In this document: positions 10,401 to 21,300 of the stretch, piece by piece
Layout: the number at the start of each line of letters is the position of its first letter
How positions within the stretch are numbered: position 1 is the stretch's first letter
NCBI GenBank assembly: GCA_003427395.1
Contig: BFEA01000464.1
Location: 839,554-867,798 of the forward strand
DNA: 28,245 nt
Direction: 5' to 3'
Source: Chara braunii
Lineage: Eukaryota > Streptophyta > Charophyceae > Charales > Characeae
Notes under the pieces: model-generated
Database searches by the model: none
Told to the model about the DNA's origin: nothing
The model's input: the letters and a program-made list of their open reading frames with translations, nothing else
Translations under genes and position numbers: made by a program

Positions 10401-12060
10401 TACCTTCACCCACTAATTCCCCCATCAAACTTGATTCTTGAACTGATTCAAAATATTCCATCAGGTCTGAAGAGAAGGTCGTCCACATGGTTTTCCAAAA
10501 TTCCTTAGGGAGACCGTCTATCCCAGGAGTTTTGTCTTCATCCATTTTTAGTAAGTTGTCCAAATTTCTTCTTTTGTTAAGGGACGCTCTTGTTGTTCTC
10601 GTTGCTCTTCTGTGAGAGTTTGAGTCAGAGGGACTAGAAATCGTTTTATGACTTAATCATCCTCTTGTTGTTTTGTAGAATCCTTTGAGGAGGTAAAAAA
10701 CCCTTTGTAAAAGTCGTATGCTATTTTTTGACTACCCGCAGAAGAATAAGATAGTGAAGGGTCCCTAGGTATTGCTGGATCAACCAAAGCGTCTATTCAT
10801 GTACGTCTAGACTTGTTGCGTGTTGGTGCAAAAAATGATGCATCCATTTGTCCTTTAGTAAAAAACTTAGAAAGTTTACTTCTGACTATATACCCTCGCC
10901 AACGATGTTGAGCAAAGGTGAAAAGTTGGTTCTTGAGAGCCTGAATATCCATCGTTTGAAGATCTTCGTCAATATTTTCTTGAGACTCGTAATTAAGGAT
11001 TTGTTATTGAATGCTCATTTCTTGTTGGTATCTATTTTTAGCCTGAAGTTTATAATATTCATTACATTTTTTTGCTATGAATGCTAAACCATTATTAAAC
11101 TATGATATGAAAGAACTTTGTTGGGTTTTAGTTGAGTGTCAGTACTCCCATACATCCTCTATGTACTGCTTGAATTCCATACATGTTAAAAGGGATGTGT
11201 TGAATTTATTAAAAAAAAATCCTCAATCAATTTTTTTTTTTTATATTTAACAACACCGCGCATATCTTATGATCCGCCCCTGGCCACAGACCCTGGGGAA
11301 AGTCGATGCCAGACTAATGCATGATCCAGATCATCCGACATTAAAATTAGATCTGTTCGGGATCTGGATTGATGTGGGGTGCTACTATTCCTTATACAGG
11401 TAAACCGTCTTTCTTGCGAAAAGATATGACAGTATGTGTCAAAAAGACCTTCCTCCTCACACAGATTTTGAATGATGTTCTCTTCTTCTATGTATGAAGG
11501 GCAAGGAGAGAGAATCCTCCACCGATCTAACCATCTACCCGGAGTAGCTTGAAATCTTCAGCCAAAATTATTGGAATCTCACTCAGAATTTGAGTCCTTA
11601 TTGTTTAAAAGAAATTAGCCCTCTCATGAATCTCATTAGGGCCATAGATGTTAATTATACATATGATTTCCAATTCTAACCAATGCAGAGACCCATCTTC
11701 CCTACTCCTTATCCACCACCCAATGTACTAACTCTGCCCTTGAATCAGGAGGGACCCATATGGGTATCCCTCCTGAACCACTTCTCGGTGTCGGATAGTA
11801 TATTTTTGAAACGGCCATACAATATTATGTGTACGCGTATGAGCTGGCGAAGAAGTGAGATGGGTTTCCTGGATACAAATTAGGTCTCGCCATGAACGAC
11901 CTCTGACTCCTTTCAATTGTTCCATTAGTATAGCTTTCCTTTTTTCAGAGTCTGCGGTAGCTAAACCATTTAGATTAAGCGATTTGAGGTCCATGTCTGC
12001 AGTACTAGTCGCACGACGCCATGAAATTTTTTTCTCATAGAATGTGTGTAGTGCTTTCAT
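7444..12060 (-). pseudogene. LINE B ORF2 relic: endonuclease, reverse transcriptase, zf-RVT
   Basis: Reading the minus strand, the endonuclease starts at about 11990 (SLNLNGLATADSEKRKAIL), continues with LICIQETHL (catalytic Glu), INIYGPN and SRTDLILMSDDLDHALV, and ends near 11270. RT follows (10563-10114: KTPGIDGLPKEFWKTMW, NYRPITLLSVVYKMLSKTL, QTGFIKGRHIEENILLIN, motif A FIDFEKTYDHVD) and AFADDLTILME (motif C, about 9843). The C-terminal zinc region lies at 8224-7934 (PTNDWLINHSSLEQRG, WCKSC, HIFVQC). The last codons and the 3' UTR reach the poly(A) at 7443. The sequence is AT-rich and carries dozens of stops and frameshifts, including a damaged GDFN site (reads AEDFK). It is clearly older than LINE D. 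Confidence 0.85.
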
Positions 12061-12082
12061 TACAACAAACCAACTTGTCCTC

Positions 12083-13500
12083 TTACCCCTCCCTCAATCG
12101 CCTAAGTCGGATCCAATTACCACTGTCTAGGTTATAATTCGACTGGAGGATACCCCTACGCAAAATGGAGTACAAAAATGTCATCACGTCTGATACAGAC
12201 CAAACTGCATTGACTTTGATCTTGAGATTCTGTAAAACGAGCAAGGTTGCATAAGAGTACCACTTGAGACCTGCCTCCTTTTGTTCTTCAAAACGAACAA
12301 AGGTATTCTTTTTCGCCATCCGTGTTTTCTCTCCAATTTCGGTAAGAGTTGCTTGAGGACCAGGATCGTAGTGTTTCGCTAGGAAATCATGCAAATCCCT
12401 CTTGAAAACCTTATCCCCAACACTATGATACTCTACGTATGTAGACCTACCCCTCAGGGTAACACCCTCATATTGATCCCGACCCACTGGTGAGAGCCCT
12501 ATCTCCCACCTATCACCCTCTTCCTCATCGGAATAATCAAGTTACCAATATCTGTCTCAATTTTGATCTTTTATCGATTTTTTGAGGTTTTGGTGATGGG
12601 AAGAAAATTAGTCCTTCTCGAGAAGATAGTCGCTGAGGGAGTAGGGGTTGTGTGTGCTGAGGATGCTGAAGTTGCTGAGATGGAACCTGGTTCGACTGAT
12701 ACAATAGGGACTGCGTCAGCAACATTTGGGAGGAGTCATGCAACTGCGGCTGTTTCATCAGCGTATCCACTTGAAAATTGGAATCATCCTTCTGCAAAAA
12801 GGATATCTCCTTCTAAGGACTTAGCAGAAGAGTATCTAACTCTTGCTGTCGATATGCCCCCTGTTGCATCTGCCCCTGCCCCTGCCCTATCAACATCATG
12901 AGCTGATCTTTAGCCGTAATGTCATTTTCAGACACTTCATTTTTTCCATTATTTTCAATTTCATCAAATGAACCAACTAGTCCTGGCGGCTGAGCCTGTT
13001 GATCAGGCTGAAGTGGTACTTGTTGATGCAAAACCAACATTTCCTTTATTTCTTTTTTGCTATTCCCATCTTCATTATTGTTATTATTATTATTCATTGG
13101 AAGATCAACGGGAAGCTCATTAGTTTCCAGTTCCGCCTGATTACCACCCGTTTTAACTTTAAAGAACTTCAATACTCTTGGCCTGACCTGTTGCCTCTTC
13201 TAGCTCCCCATTCGTCAGACCGTCAGTTTTGTTGACAACCCCAAAAACCAGACCCCTATCCTCACCCACCAACACTGTTGAAACAGGCACCAACATTGTG
13301 CAAGGCCCTTCTCCCATGGATTGTGCTACATCCTCTCAATCAGATAGAGGGGGATGAAAAATTGCTAATACTGCCAGAAGCATATGTTGACTGGCCATAG
13401 GCCAATTAACACCCGGCGGGAGTCCATTTTGCAACACTTGCTTTAATGAGGGACTCGAGTTTAGTAAGTTGAATAATTGAACGTACGAGGTATCCCAAAA
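12083..13500 (-). pseudogene. LINE ORF1-like segment III
   Basis: Three open minus-strand pieces lie directly upstream of the LINE B endonuclease. One (13172-12813) is Gln/Asn/Glu-rich with a run of seven Asn from an (ATT)n microsatellite. One (12797-12537) is Gln/Leu/Ser-rich. One (12487-12083) begins GRDQYEGVTLRGRSTYVEY and contains KRDLHDFLAKHYDPGP. A further piece at 13500-13340 reads KFWDTSYVQLFNLL. Position and low-complexity character suit the tail of a LINE ORF1 RNA-binding protein, but I recognise no defined domain here. Assignment to LINE B rests on adjacency and strand. Confidence 0.5.
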
Positions 13501-13512
13501 TTTTTGCGTTGC

Positions 13513-14150
13513 TTTTTTTTTTTTTTTTTTTTTTTTAAACTCCCCCACCAGTGTTAGTGGTGCTGATAAGAGTAGACACCACTAACACCTGGGGAGAGGC
13601 TCCATCTATTGGTGGGGTGCATCACCTGTTGGACAACGGGTCCAATGTCCCATTTACAAACTGAAAGTACCATAAAAAATTTTTTTTGGGAGTTCCTGCC
13701 AGCATTGATTGCCCTGGAGACCCAAGGGATTGACTTAGCAGGGCATGGGGAAGAGAAACGCCAGATACTTGCAGCTACACACTAGTCCCTCCCTCCCCCT
13801 AGCAGCACCAGTCCATATGTCCAGCTTCCGGTATGCAGAAAAGGGGGCTATCTGAAAATGTCTGAAACTTTGCATGGTGGCTGTGAACCTGCCAACATTG
13901 ATTACCCTGCGGCCCAGGGGATTAGCTGAGCGGGTCTGTATAGTGTCCAATGAATTGCCTTTGCCTTCTGTATCTCTTCACCCTCAAGGGGCGCCTGATG
14001 AGCAGTGAAGGACTGATACCTTTCAGCAGAACAACAATCTTTTCTATCCTTCTATTTTCCACAGACCTTCATTCTAATTTTTCTAAGAAACTTCTCATTA
14101 TTTTTTTCCATTCTAACCCTAGCCCATAATTCCCCCGTACCATTCCATTT
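13513..14150 (-). mobile_element. Short LINE tail (LINE E): ORF2 end, 3' UTR, hairpin, poly(A)
   Basis: A 24-nt T run (13513-13536) marks the poly(A) of a minus-strand insertion. Its 3' sequence (13577-13652 and 13693-13744) matches the LINE D tail (17619-17694 and 17749-17799) clearly. Near 14150-14050 a reading frame (LLLWLKWNGTGELWARV) resembles the extreme C-terminus of ORF2. The element is therefore a heavily 5'-truncated copy of about 640 bp. A 52-bp stretch at 13693-13744 is repeated at 13885-13935 within it. The right boundary is approximate and no target duplicate was found. Confidence 0.7.
13551..13588 (-). other. 3'-terminal hairpin of LINE E
   Basis: GTGTTAGTGGTG (13551-13562) pairs perfectly with CACCACTAACAC (13577-13588) around a 14-nt loop, 14 nt before the poly(A) in transcript sense. 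The equivalent stem in LINE D differs at four base pairs, all compensated. Confidence 0.8.
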
Positions 14151-14165
14151 CAACCAGAGCAAGAG

Positions 14166-14871
14166 GGGGGGGTGGAAAGAAATCCAGAAAGTCTGAGAAG
14201 GGTCTGAGCGGGATGGAGGGATCTATTTAGATTGCCAAATCTGGTTTTCAATTGTTGCAAAAGACAGTCTGTGAGTTGAATTACCTTCTGTTCAAATGAA
14301 ATAACTCTATCACCTTCAGAGGAGGTTACATCCACCATAAGGCTGTCAGTGTCAGTCAGTGTGGAGTCTACTTCTATCGGGGTCGGGCCAAATGCATCTT
14401 TAAAAGGATCTTGGTTGAATCCTTCCTCATGTTTTTGGTCCCTTCCCTCGGATTCACCCCCATTTTTAGAGTGAGCCACCGACTGACTTGCTACATCCCC
14501 CCATACCATTTGAGATCCCCTTGGGCCTTGGTTTCACCCATCTTCCTTACTAAAGAACTCTCATGGCTTGCAAGAGAAGTAACACCACCTCTTATTATTC
14601 ATATTTTTATTTTTCTTCTAATTTTATGTTTCCTTCTTTTCTTCCTAATTAGGGGTTGTTCATCTCTCTCCTCCTGCTCACCCACCTGTCCATGTTCCAT
14701 CATGAGATCCTCGTCTTGTCCCACCGTGGCATTCTGTCCCGCGGACCCATCTACCAAGGGGGGTGGGATGGGATCCCCTATATAATTATGCAGATTCGGA
14801 CCAGGGCGATGATTACCTATTCCCCCCCCTCTCTCACCCAAAGAGGTGGAAGAGGAAGGGGGTAATAAAAC
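14166..14871 (-). pseudogene. LINE ORF1-like segment II
   Basis: Two minus-strand frames lie here. 14871-14599 is rich in Pro/Gly, then Glu/Asp, and ends in a basic cluster (RKKRRKHKIRRKIKI). 14509-14166 carries acidic stretches (DSTLTDTDSLMVDV). A charged, disordered region followed by a basic patch is usual downstream of the zinc knuckle in plant LINE ORF1 proteins. The segment continues segment I across the foldback element at 14872. No catalytic domain is expected or seen. Confidence 0.45.
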
Positions 14872-15105
14872 AGTCATTTCGTCAAAACGGACATATTATA
14901 TTTTTTGAACGAAATTTAAATTGAGTTTTTGGGCCAAAATCAGGTCTAAATTTTTGGACCCTGAGGGTCCGCCGGACCCCCAAGATGAATCTAGTCTCAA
15001 GCTACAACAAGATAAGGAGCCAAAAATTTGGACCAGATTTAGGCCCAAAAACTCAATTTTAATTTCGTTCCAAAAATATAATATGTCCGTTTTGACGAAA
15101 TGGAT
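14872..15105. mobile_element. Mutator-like foldback MITE, 234 bp
   Basis: Two arms (14875-14957 and 15020-15102) are reverse complements over 83 bp with only five mismatches, around a 62-bp spacer. The termini read AGTCATTTCGTC and ATCCATTTCGTC. Direct flanks GTAATAAAAC (14862-14871) and GTTATAAAAC (15106-15115) match at 9 of 10 positions and read as a 10-bp target-site duplication, the length usual for Mutator-like elements. It encodes nothing. It interrupts the LINE ORF1 region, so it is younger than that LINE. A small GGACCC-TGA-GGGTCC hairpin lies in the left arm end and spacer. Confidence 0.85.
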
Positions 15106-15115
15106 GTTATAAAAC

Positions 15116-17236
15116 CATAGACCCTGATAGGGATTGATGTGTGACAGGAAGAGTAAGACAGGCTATACTTTTAGGTGTGGATTCTCGAGGAGTCCAGCTA
15201 TCCGGAGGGTTTGTATCCCAATTCGGCTCCCCCTGCCTCTCTCATGTCCACCCCTTCGCTGCATTGTTCTTTCTCAGTCCTTCAATAAACGCCCAACCCT
15301 CATGCCCCGGGTCAACTGCCCTCCAAAGATTATTCTTAAATGAATCTCGAATTAACCTTCCCATAGCACGTTGTCTGTGCACTGGATTATGGGCACATGA
15401 AGGATTTGAGCTAAGATGACCATATGCTTTGCGACGAAAACATCATGGACACAACTTATGCGCCTTGTGGATATGATATTCCTTCCCCCCTACCCTGTAA
15501 GGAATGATGTCATCGATGTTAAAAGGAAGGTTGTCTGGATGGTTTAAAGCTAACATTAAGTAGTAGTCATCTCGCTGCGCCACGTAAGCTGGTAAGGGAT
15601 CGATGAAATCCACAATGTCATAGGTCTCCCCAAAGTCGTGAATAAAGGTGGCTTGAATTTCTATTGGAATGTGTCGAAATTCAACCTAGTAGAAATCGTT
15701 CATCATCTGGCGCCTTCTTTAGTTTGGACCCTGATTTTGGGGAGACCGCGGATAGATCCTGACCTCCAATCGATCATCCCTGAGCTTCTTCCAGTCATCG
15801 ATTGCTTTTTTGTCTGTCGTATGGACACACAAGACAATGAAGACTGTCGACGACATCGGCTGAATCAAAAAATCATCATTCGCAGCTTCCTGACTACCTT
15901 TGAACGAGGATAGACGCTTATCTATCCATTTGATATTTTCATTACTAATTTAGTAGATTATACCCTAATATGCCATCATGAAAAACCCAATTACTAGCAC
16001 GCATCTGATATACCACATCTCTTTCCGCAAGTTTCAATGATAGGTGTGATTTGATCATTGACTTCTTCCCTCTAGAGTCAACTATTTTACATTCGGAAGG
16101 GCTGATCAATTTGGAAAGAAAAAAAACACGTGCCATGGGTAGATTGGAGAGAGGAATGTGAAGAGGGGAGGTCTGTGATCCTGATCTTCTTACCTCAAGC
16201 GTTTTTGTTTGAAACAGACTCTTAACCTTTTGTAACCAGGAGGAAGGAGGAGATGTCTGTACCTGATTTGCATTAATACCATTTATGATAGCAGAAATAA
16301 TTTGGGCCCCGGTTAACTGACTGCTGAAAAACTCCAACTTCCACCATTGTTCACCTCCTCTTGTCTAGGTTTCTCTCCTCCCCCTCCATCCCCTACAGCT
16401 ACTCTTTCCTCTACTTCATTGCTCTCCTCCTGACCTCCCTCCTTATCCCCTCCCCACCACCCTCTTCCGCCTCTTCCTTCCCTTCCTCCATGCCCCCCTC
16501 TTACTCCTCTTCCCCCACTCAACCCTACCTCTCCTCTGCCTTCTCCCCCTCCTCTTTCCCTTCCTCTCCCCACCCCCTCACCCCATGCTTCCTTTAGGGA
16601 GGGGAATTCCTTCGACATCCTTGAAGCATTCCCCCCCTGTCCTTCGTGCTCATTCTCTCCCAGATCCATTGTGATTACCGTAGATACATTTTGTGAGCTC
16701 TGTCTTACGTAATTTAACTTATTGCCCTCCTGATTATCTTCACTTCCACCTTCGTGGCTTGCTTGTGAGGCAATGATTCTGTTGTCCGCCCGGGTAAGTG
16801 AGAGGGTTGTTGACTCTCCATCTTTCCCAATCCGTTTGTCCAAAGACTTAAGAAGTTGTTCTTTCCCCCCATCTTCCAGGACAAAAAGAGGATTCATAGT
16901 CATTGCTTCTCCTTGATGCCGGCCACCTCCCAGACTCTGCCCAACCTTCGCTGTGAGAAGAGACGTCATAAGAGAACAACGAAAGTTTCCCATGACATTC
17001 GTTACCCTCGAGTTTGGAGTGGCCTGCTTATAGACCGAGAGGTCCGACAGAGAACAATCCTGGTGTATCCTCTCTTCTTCCGTGAGTACTTCATCATCAG
17101 AGAGCACAGATAGCACTTCTATATTTTCCTTGGGGCTGCCAGATTTGCACACTCTATGCTGGAGGACAGACTTGACAGGAGTGTGCAGATGATTGGCTGC
17201 TATCTGCCTCATACCCCACGGAACATCAGCATTCAA
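15116..17236 (-). pseudogene. LINE ORF1 segment I: RGG-like region, DUF4283-like domain, zinc knuckle
   Basis: A 307-codon frame starts at ATG 17236 and ends at 16313. Residues 1-215 are mixed and charged; residues 218-270 are strongly Gly/Arg-rich (GRGRERGGGEGRG, GGHGGREGRGGRGWW), like an RGG box. After a frameshift near 16335 the protein continues to 15945 with a DUF4283-like pattern (LSLKLAERDVVYQMRASNW, VFHDGILGYNLL). Further broken pieces carry DKKAIDDWKKLRDDRLEVRI (about 15810) and a Cys/His knuckle at 15451-15395, spaced Cys-x2-Cys-x7-His-x6-Cys. A TGA sits where a Trp is likely between the first two Cys. The domain order matches plant L1 ORF1, an RNA-binding nucleic-acid chaperone that packages the LINE RNA. 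It could belong to LINE B or to LINE C. Confidence 0.7.
16361..16597. repeat. Polypyrimidine strand encoding the Gly/Arg-rich region
   Basis: The plus strand is almost pure C/T across this stretch. On the coding (minus) strand it is GGN/AGG-rich and encodes the Gly/Arg/Glu-rich region of LINE ORF1. The Pro/Ser-rich plus-strand frame is a by-product. Confidence 0.8.
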
Positions 17237-17279
17237 TCACACTGCCTATGTGCTCTCTGATGATGAATTATGCGAGTCC

Positions 17280-17551
17280 TTTTTTTTTTTTTTTTTTTTA
17301 ATCTCAGTCGAAAAGCTCTTGACTCTGGCTGGGGGAGGCCAAGGTTAACAAGCCAGGATAGGTAAGGCTGGGCCAGGGAAGGAAAAAAGGGTTGGAAGCA
17401 CAACACCAGCGGAGGAGTGTAGTCGAACCCGCTCTTTTCAATCTGCCTAGTTGAATCATCCACCTTCCCGCTGCAATCAGTACACCCTGGACACTACCCT
17501 GGTTGCAGTTGCCCCTGAAGCCAATATTCAATAATGAGGTGCAAGCAATCC
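17280..17551 (-). mobile_element. Small poly(A) retroelement, SINE-like
   Basis: A 21-nt T run (17280-17300) is the A tail of a minus-strand insertion of at most 250 bp. On the minus strand GGGTTCGACTAC (17430-17419) resembles the RNA polymerase III B box (GGTTCGANTCC). About 33 nt upstream TTGCAGCGGGAAGG is a weak A-box candidate. That would make it a tRNA-derived SINE. Alternatively it is another truncated LINE tail: the words AGTCAAGAG and AGCCA near its 3' end also occur in the LINE D 3' UTR near 18030. No target duplicate was identified. Confidence 0.45.
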
Positions 17552-18353
17552 TTTTTTTTTTTTTTTTTTTTTTTTCTGAAAACAGACCCACCAATGCTAG
17601 CAATGTTGTTTAGCGCAGACATTGCTAGCACCTGGGGAGAGGCTCCATCTATTGGTGGGGAGCATCACTTGCTGGAAAACGGGTCCAGCGTCCCATACAT
17701 AAATTGATACAGAATGATGCATAGAAAAAATTGGATGGTGTCTAGAGGATTCCTGCCAGCATTGATTGCTCTGGGAACCAGAGGATTGACTGAGAAGGTG
17801 TGAGCATATCCCAAAACCTGGAACCAAGAGCTGATGGTCCACATCTCCTTCCCCAACCTCGTGCCTGATCAGGGTACCGGGAGGGGCCACTGGGGGGCAC
17901 CAATGGCTATCCCTACCCCTGCCTTTCGGCACTGACCTCCGTCGGTCCTACCCAAATATCACACTGGCAGCGAATTTTAAAGCAGCCTGGTTAAAAGAAA
18001 ACCGACCAAGGTTGCGCTGATAAACTCTTGACTGAAGTTTGGCTACCACCCACAAAGCAAAGCTAAGAGATCGAGAAAACAAGCGGTAAGGCCAGACAGG
18101 AAAGGTTAGACAGAGTGAACAAGGACTGAAATAAAGCAGGTTAAGAGAGGAAAGATGGTGGTTGGGAGACAGGGGGGAAATCGTGCTGCTACATACTAGC
18201 TCCCCTCCGTCAAAAATCCATCACTCCGGATCTAACAAAGCATCAACTATTCCTCTCACTCTCCTTCTCACTTACTCTCACTCTCTCCCTTGTCTCCCTA
18301 CTAAGCACAAACGCCACCCAAACGAAAAGGTTGGAGTCTAAAAAAATGAGTAG
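17552..18353 (-). other. LINE D 3' UTR, terminal hairpin and poly(A)
   Basis: The ORF2 stop is at about 18354. The following 780 nt on the minus strand end in a hairpin (17606-17595 pairing with 17630-17619, 12 bp perfect, 12-nt loop) and, 19 nt later, 24 A (plus-strand T 17552-17575). The last 250 nt match the LINE E tail. This is the 3' UTR that the LINE's own reverse transcriptase would start on. Confidence 0.8.
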
Positions 18354-21300
18354 TTACAGGTATATTTCGAGAGATCCCGGATGTGGAGGGAAAGGGTCTG
18401 GAAAATCCTCTGTCGGTCTCATGGGGATGCCTGAGTCTATCGACAACCACTCCTTAAATCTGAGATGGTAGTCCCTTGGGACTTCCTTCTCTCCATGTCG
18501 ATCCTCCCTGCCAACATCCCCATCCCAGTCTCCTGTCCACCAAACCTCCGCTACCCACCCCTCACGATCCCCCCCCAGCCAATCCCTCGAAAACTGTACT
18601 AGTCGTTCACGGATGTCTCCGGCTCTATGGAGGATACCAAGTGATTGTTTAGTGGACCTCCACTTGTGCGAGAGTTCGAGTTGGAAGTGCGTTTTGAGTT
18701 GCTCCAACCTCTCCTCCCCTTCAATCCGTACCTTGTCTAAAGTGAGGACACAGCGTTGCCACCACAGGATCCACAAGATCGTTCTACGTGACAGATGAAA
18801 CATGTTTGCCACAAAGGTATTATCCTGAAACGGTGGGTAGTGCCCCATGAGGATGGCCCATTATTCCCACGGCCATGGATGCCCTGGGACCATTTGTTGC
18901 CACACCCTATCCCACCATCGCCAAGTCAGGACTGTTGGCGGGCATTGCAATAATATATGTTTTATTGTCTCTGGTCTCTTTCTGGACGGGAATCCCAAAA
19001 GGCAACGAGAGCACCAGGGGAGCGTACGGCCTTGTTGCTCTAAAGACAAATGATCGATCAACCAGTCATTGGTGGGTAGACACCGATGCAAGATCTGCCA
19101 CTGTAAGGATGAGATTTTTGTCGGTCTGCACTTAGTATCGCTGAACCATCGAATCAGTGTGAGAAGGTGTCTTTCCACATTAAGGTGCCTCTGCCATCTA
19201 TCGATCAATGTGTCTTTGAGGCACCGCTTAGTTCTCATCATTTTATATGTTGCCTTCACCGTGAGACTGGACAACATTTTTGGCTTGGGGTGACTTGGGT
19301 TATGTCGTGTGTTTGGGTACCAGATCCATTCCAAAGGGTCAATTGGGAGATTTTCTATGGCAGTACCAGGGAGAAAGGCCCGTCGGTGGTCTCCATTCAC
19401 TATGACCCTGATTCGGTTTAGCTCCTTCTTGTGAGTCCATTGGAAGGGGTCCCCGCTTCCTTCCAATGTACTGTCTCTTCTTATGTTATACCACTCGATC
19501 AGCCCCTCGTCCTGGTGGACTAGATGGACTAGCCCCACCTTATCATCCCTCCATTTTCTGGTCATCCAGTCTCCTTCCTTTACCTCCGGGCCCCTGCGAA
19601 GAATACACCGCCATCCTATCGGGAGGGCCTCTATTATGACTTCCAGGGCTGATTTGATATTGTGACAGTATCTCAAAACCTCCCTCATTTTTTCTGGGGA
19701 CTGCCAGTCTTTCCTCTCCTCATCCCAAAGATCGCCCACTCGAGTCACCCCATTTTTTACCCAACCCTTCCACAGGGGGTCTGCACTGCAAAAAAATTGA
19801 CTATGTCCGTTAGTAATCCATTGGTTTCCGAAGAGGGGTTGCCTCGCTACTTCCTCCCATCTATCCGGGGGCGGGTGATTCGGAGGGGGAAGTCTTCTCC
19901 AAATTTTTAACAGGCGGGGCCAAAAACTGTCTCTCCGTCCCTCCCCTCCTTGAGGGTGTCGTGGCATCCTCCAGTAGTTGTCGTCCAACCATTGGAGGGG
20001 GTGGACAGACTGAGGGGCCTTCGGGGGCAGGCGGACGATTTGCGCCAATGCTAGTGGTCTCCATACGAGTACATTTTCGAATATCAAACGTACCACCCAT
20101 TGTAAGCTAAGCGCCTGGGATTGGGTGAGGGGGTCTATAATGCCAAGCCCTCCTTTGGCTTTGGGTTGAGTGACAAAGTCCCATTGGCATGCCACTCGGC
20201 TGATGACATGGGGGTTCTCACTACCCCCTCTTCATAGATAGGCTGCTACCTTTCTCTTTAGGATCTTCAGGGCCTCTGGACTCAAGGGCCAAAGGACCGA
20301 TCTATACCAAAGGGAAGCTAGGACAACATTGTTTATCACCAAAGCCCGCCCAAAAAGTGATGTGTGTTGATGGTTCCATTGGGAGAGTTTGGCGCAAGCC
20401 GGGGCTGATATCCAACCATCATTTTCCGGGGGTTCACCCTTGACCGTCAATTTTGCCCCCAGAATCCTGATTGGGGAGTCTAGATCCTTCCACTGGCAGG
20501 TGATGTGGTGACCTTCCGGGAGGCGGCCCCCTTTATGGTGGAATACCATCCTAGCGTTTTGTGCCCCCAGTTGACGGCCATATCCGAGAGGTAGCAAAAC
20601 AGATCCATTAGCCTATGTATCTCTTCCATATTCTAATTCGTGGCGTCGACCATAATCGTTAGATCATCTGCGAATAGTGAGCAGACTGAAACAACGTCCT
20701 CAGGGATACCGGCTATCTGAATTCTCTTTAAGTCTTTGCTATGTCTGAGGTTGACTGCTAACACTTCCATAATAATGATGAATAGGAAGGGGACGATGGG
20801 GTCCCCTTGTCTGACCGACCGTTGCAATCTAATCCCTGGAGCCATAGACCCATTGATTTGAACTGACGTAGTTGCATTATAATGCAGAATATGAACCCAT
20901 CGCCAAAAATTGTTGCCAAAATTTAGTCTCTCCAGGCACATGTCTAAGAAGGTCCAGTCCATGGTCATAGGCTTTTTCGAAGTCAATGAAGATGAGCACG
21001 GCATTATTTTTAGTCTGGTGGGCCAAGCTAATCATCTCGTTGACCATGAGTATATTTTCTTGGATGTTACGATTTCGCATAAAACCGGTCTGGGAAGGAT
21101 GAATGATGTCCTCTAATACCCTAATCATTCGGTTGGCCAAAACTTTGGACAACATTTTGTAGACCACTGTCAAAAGAGTGATGGGTCGGTAATTCCGGAT
21201 GTTCATCTTGTCCTCTTTTTTATGAAGCAATGATAAAACCCCTTGTCCTACTAATTCCCCCAGCTCTCCGGAGTCCCACACTGCCCTATAACAATTCATC

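Noticed and set aside
13989-14015. CTGATGA near a short stem
   Set aside because: No GAAA and no cleavage triplet in the right place.
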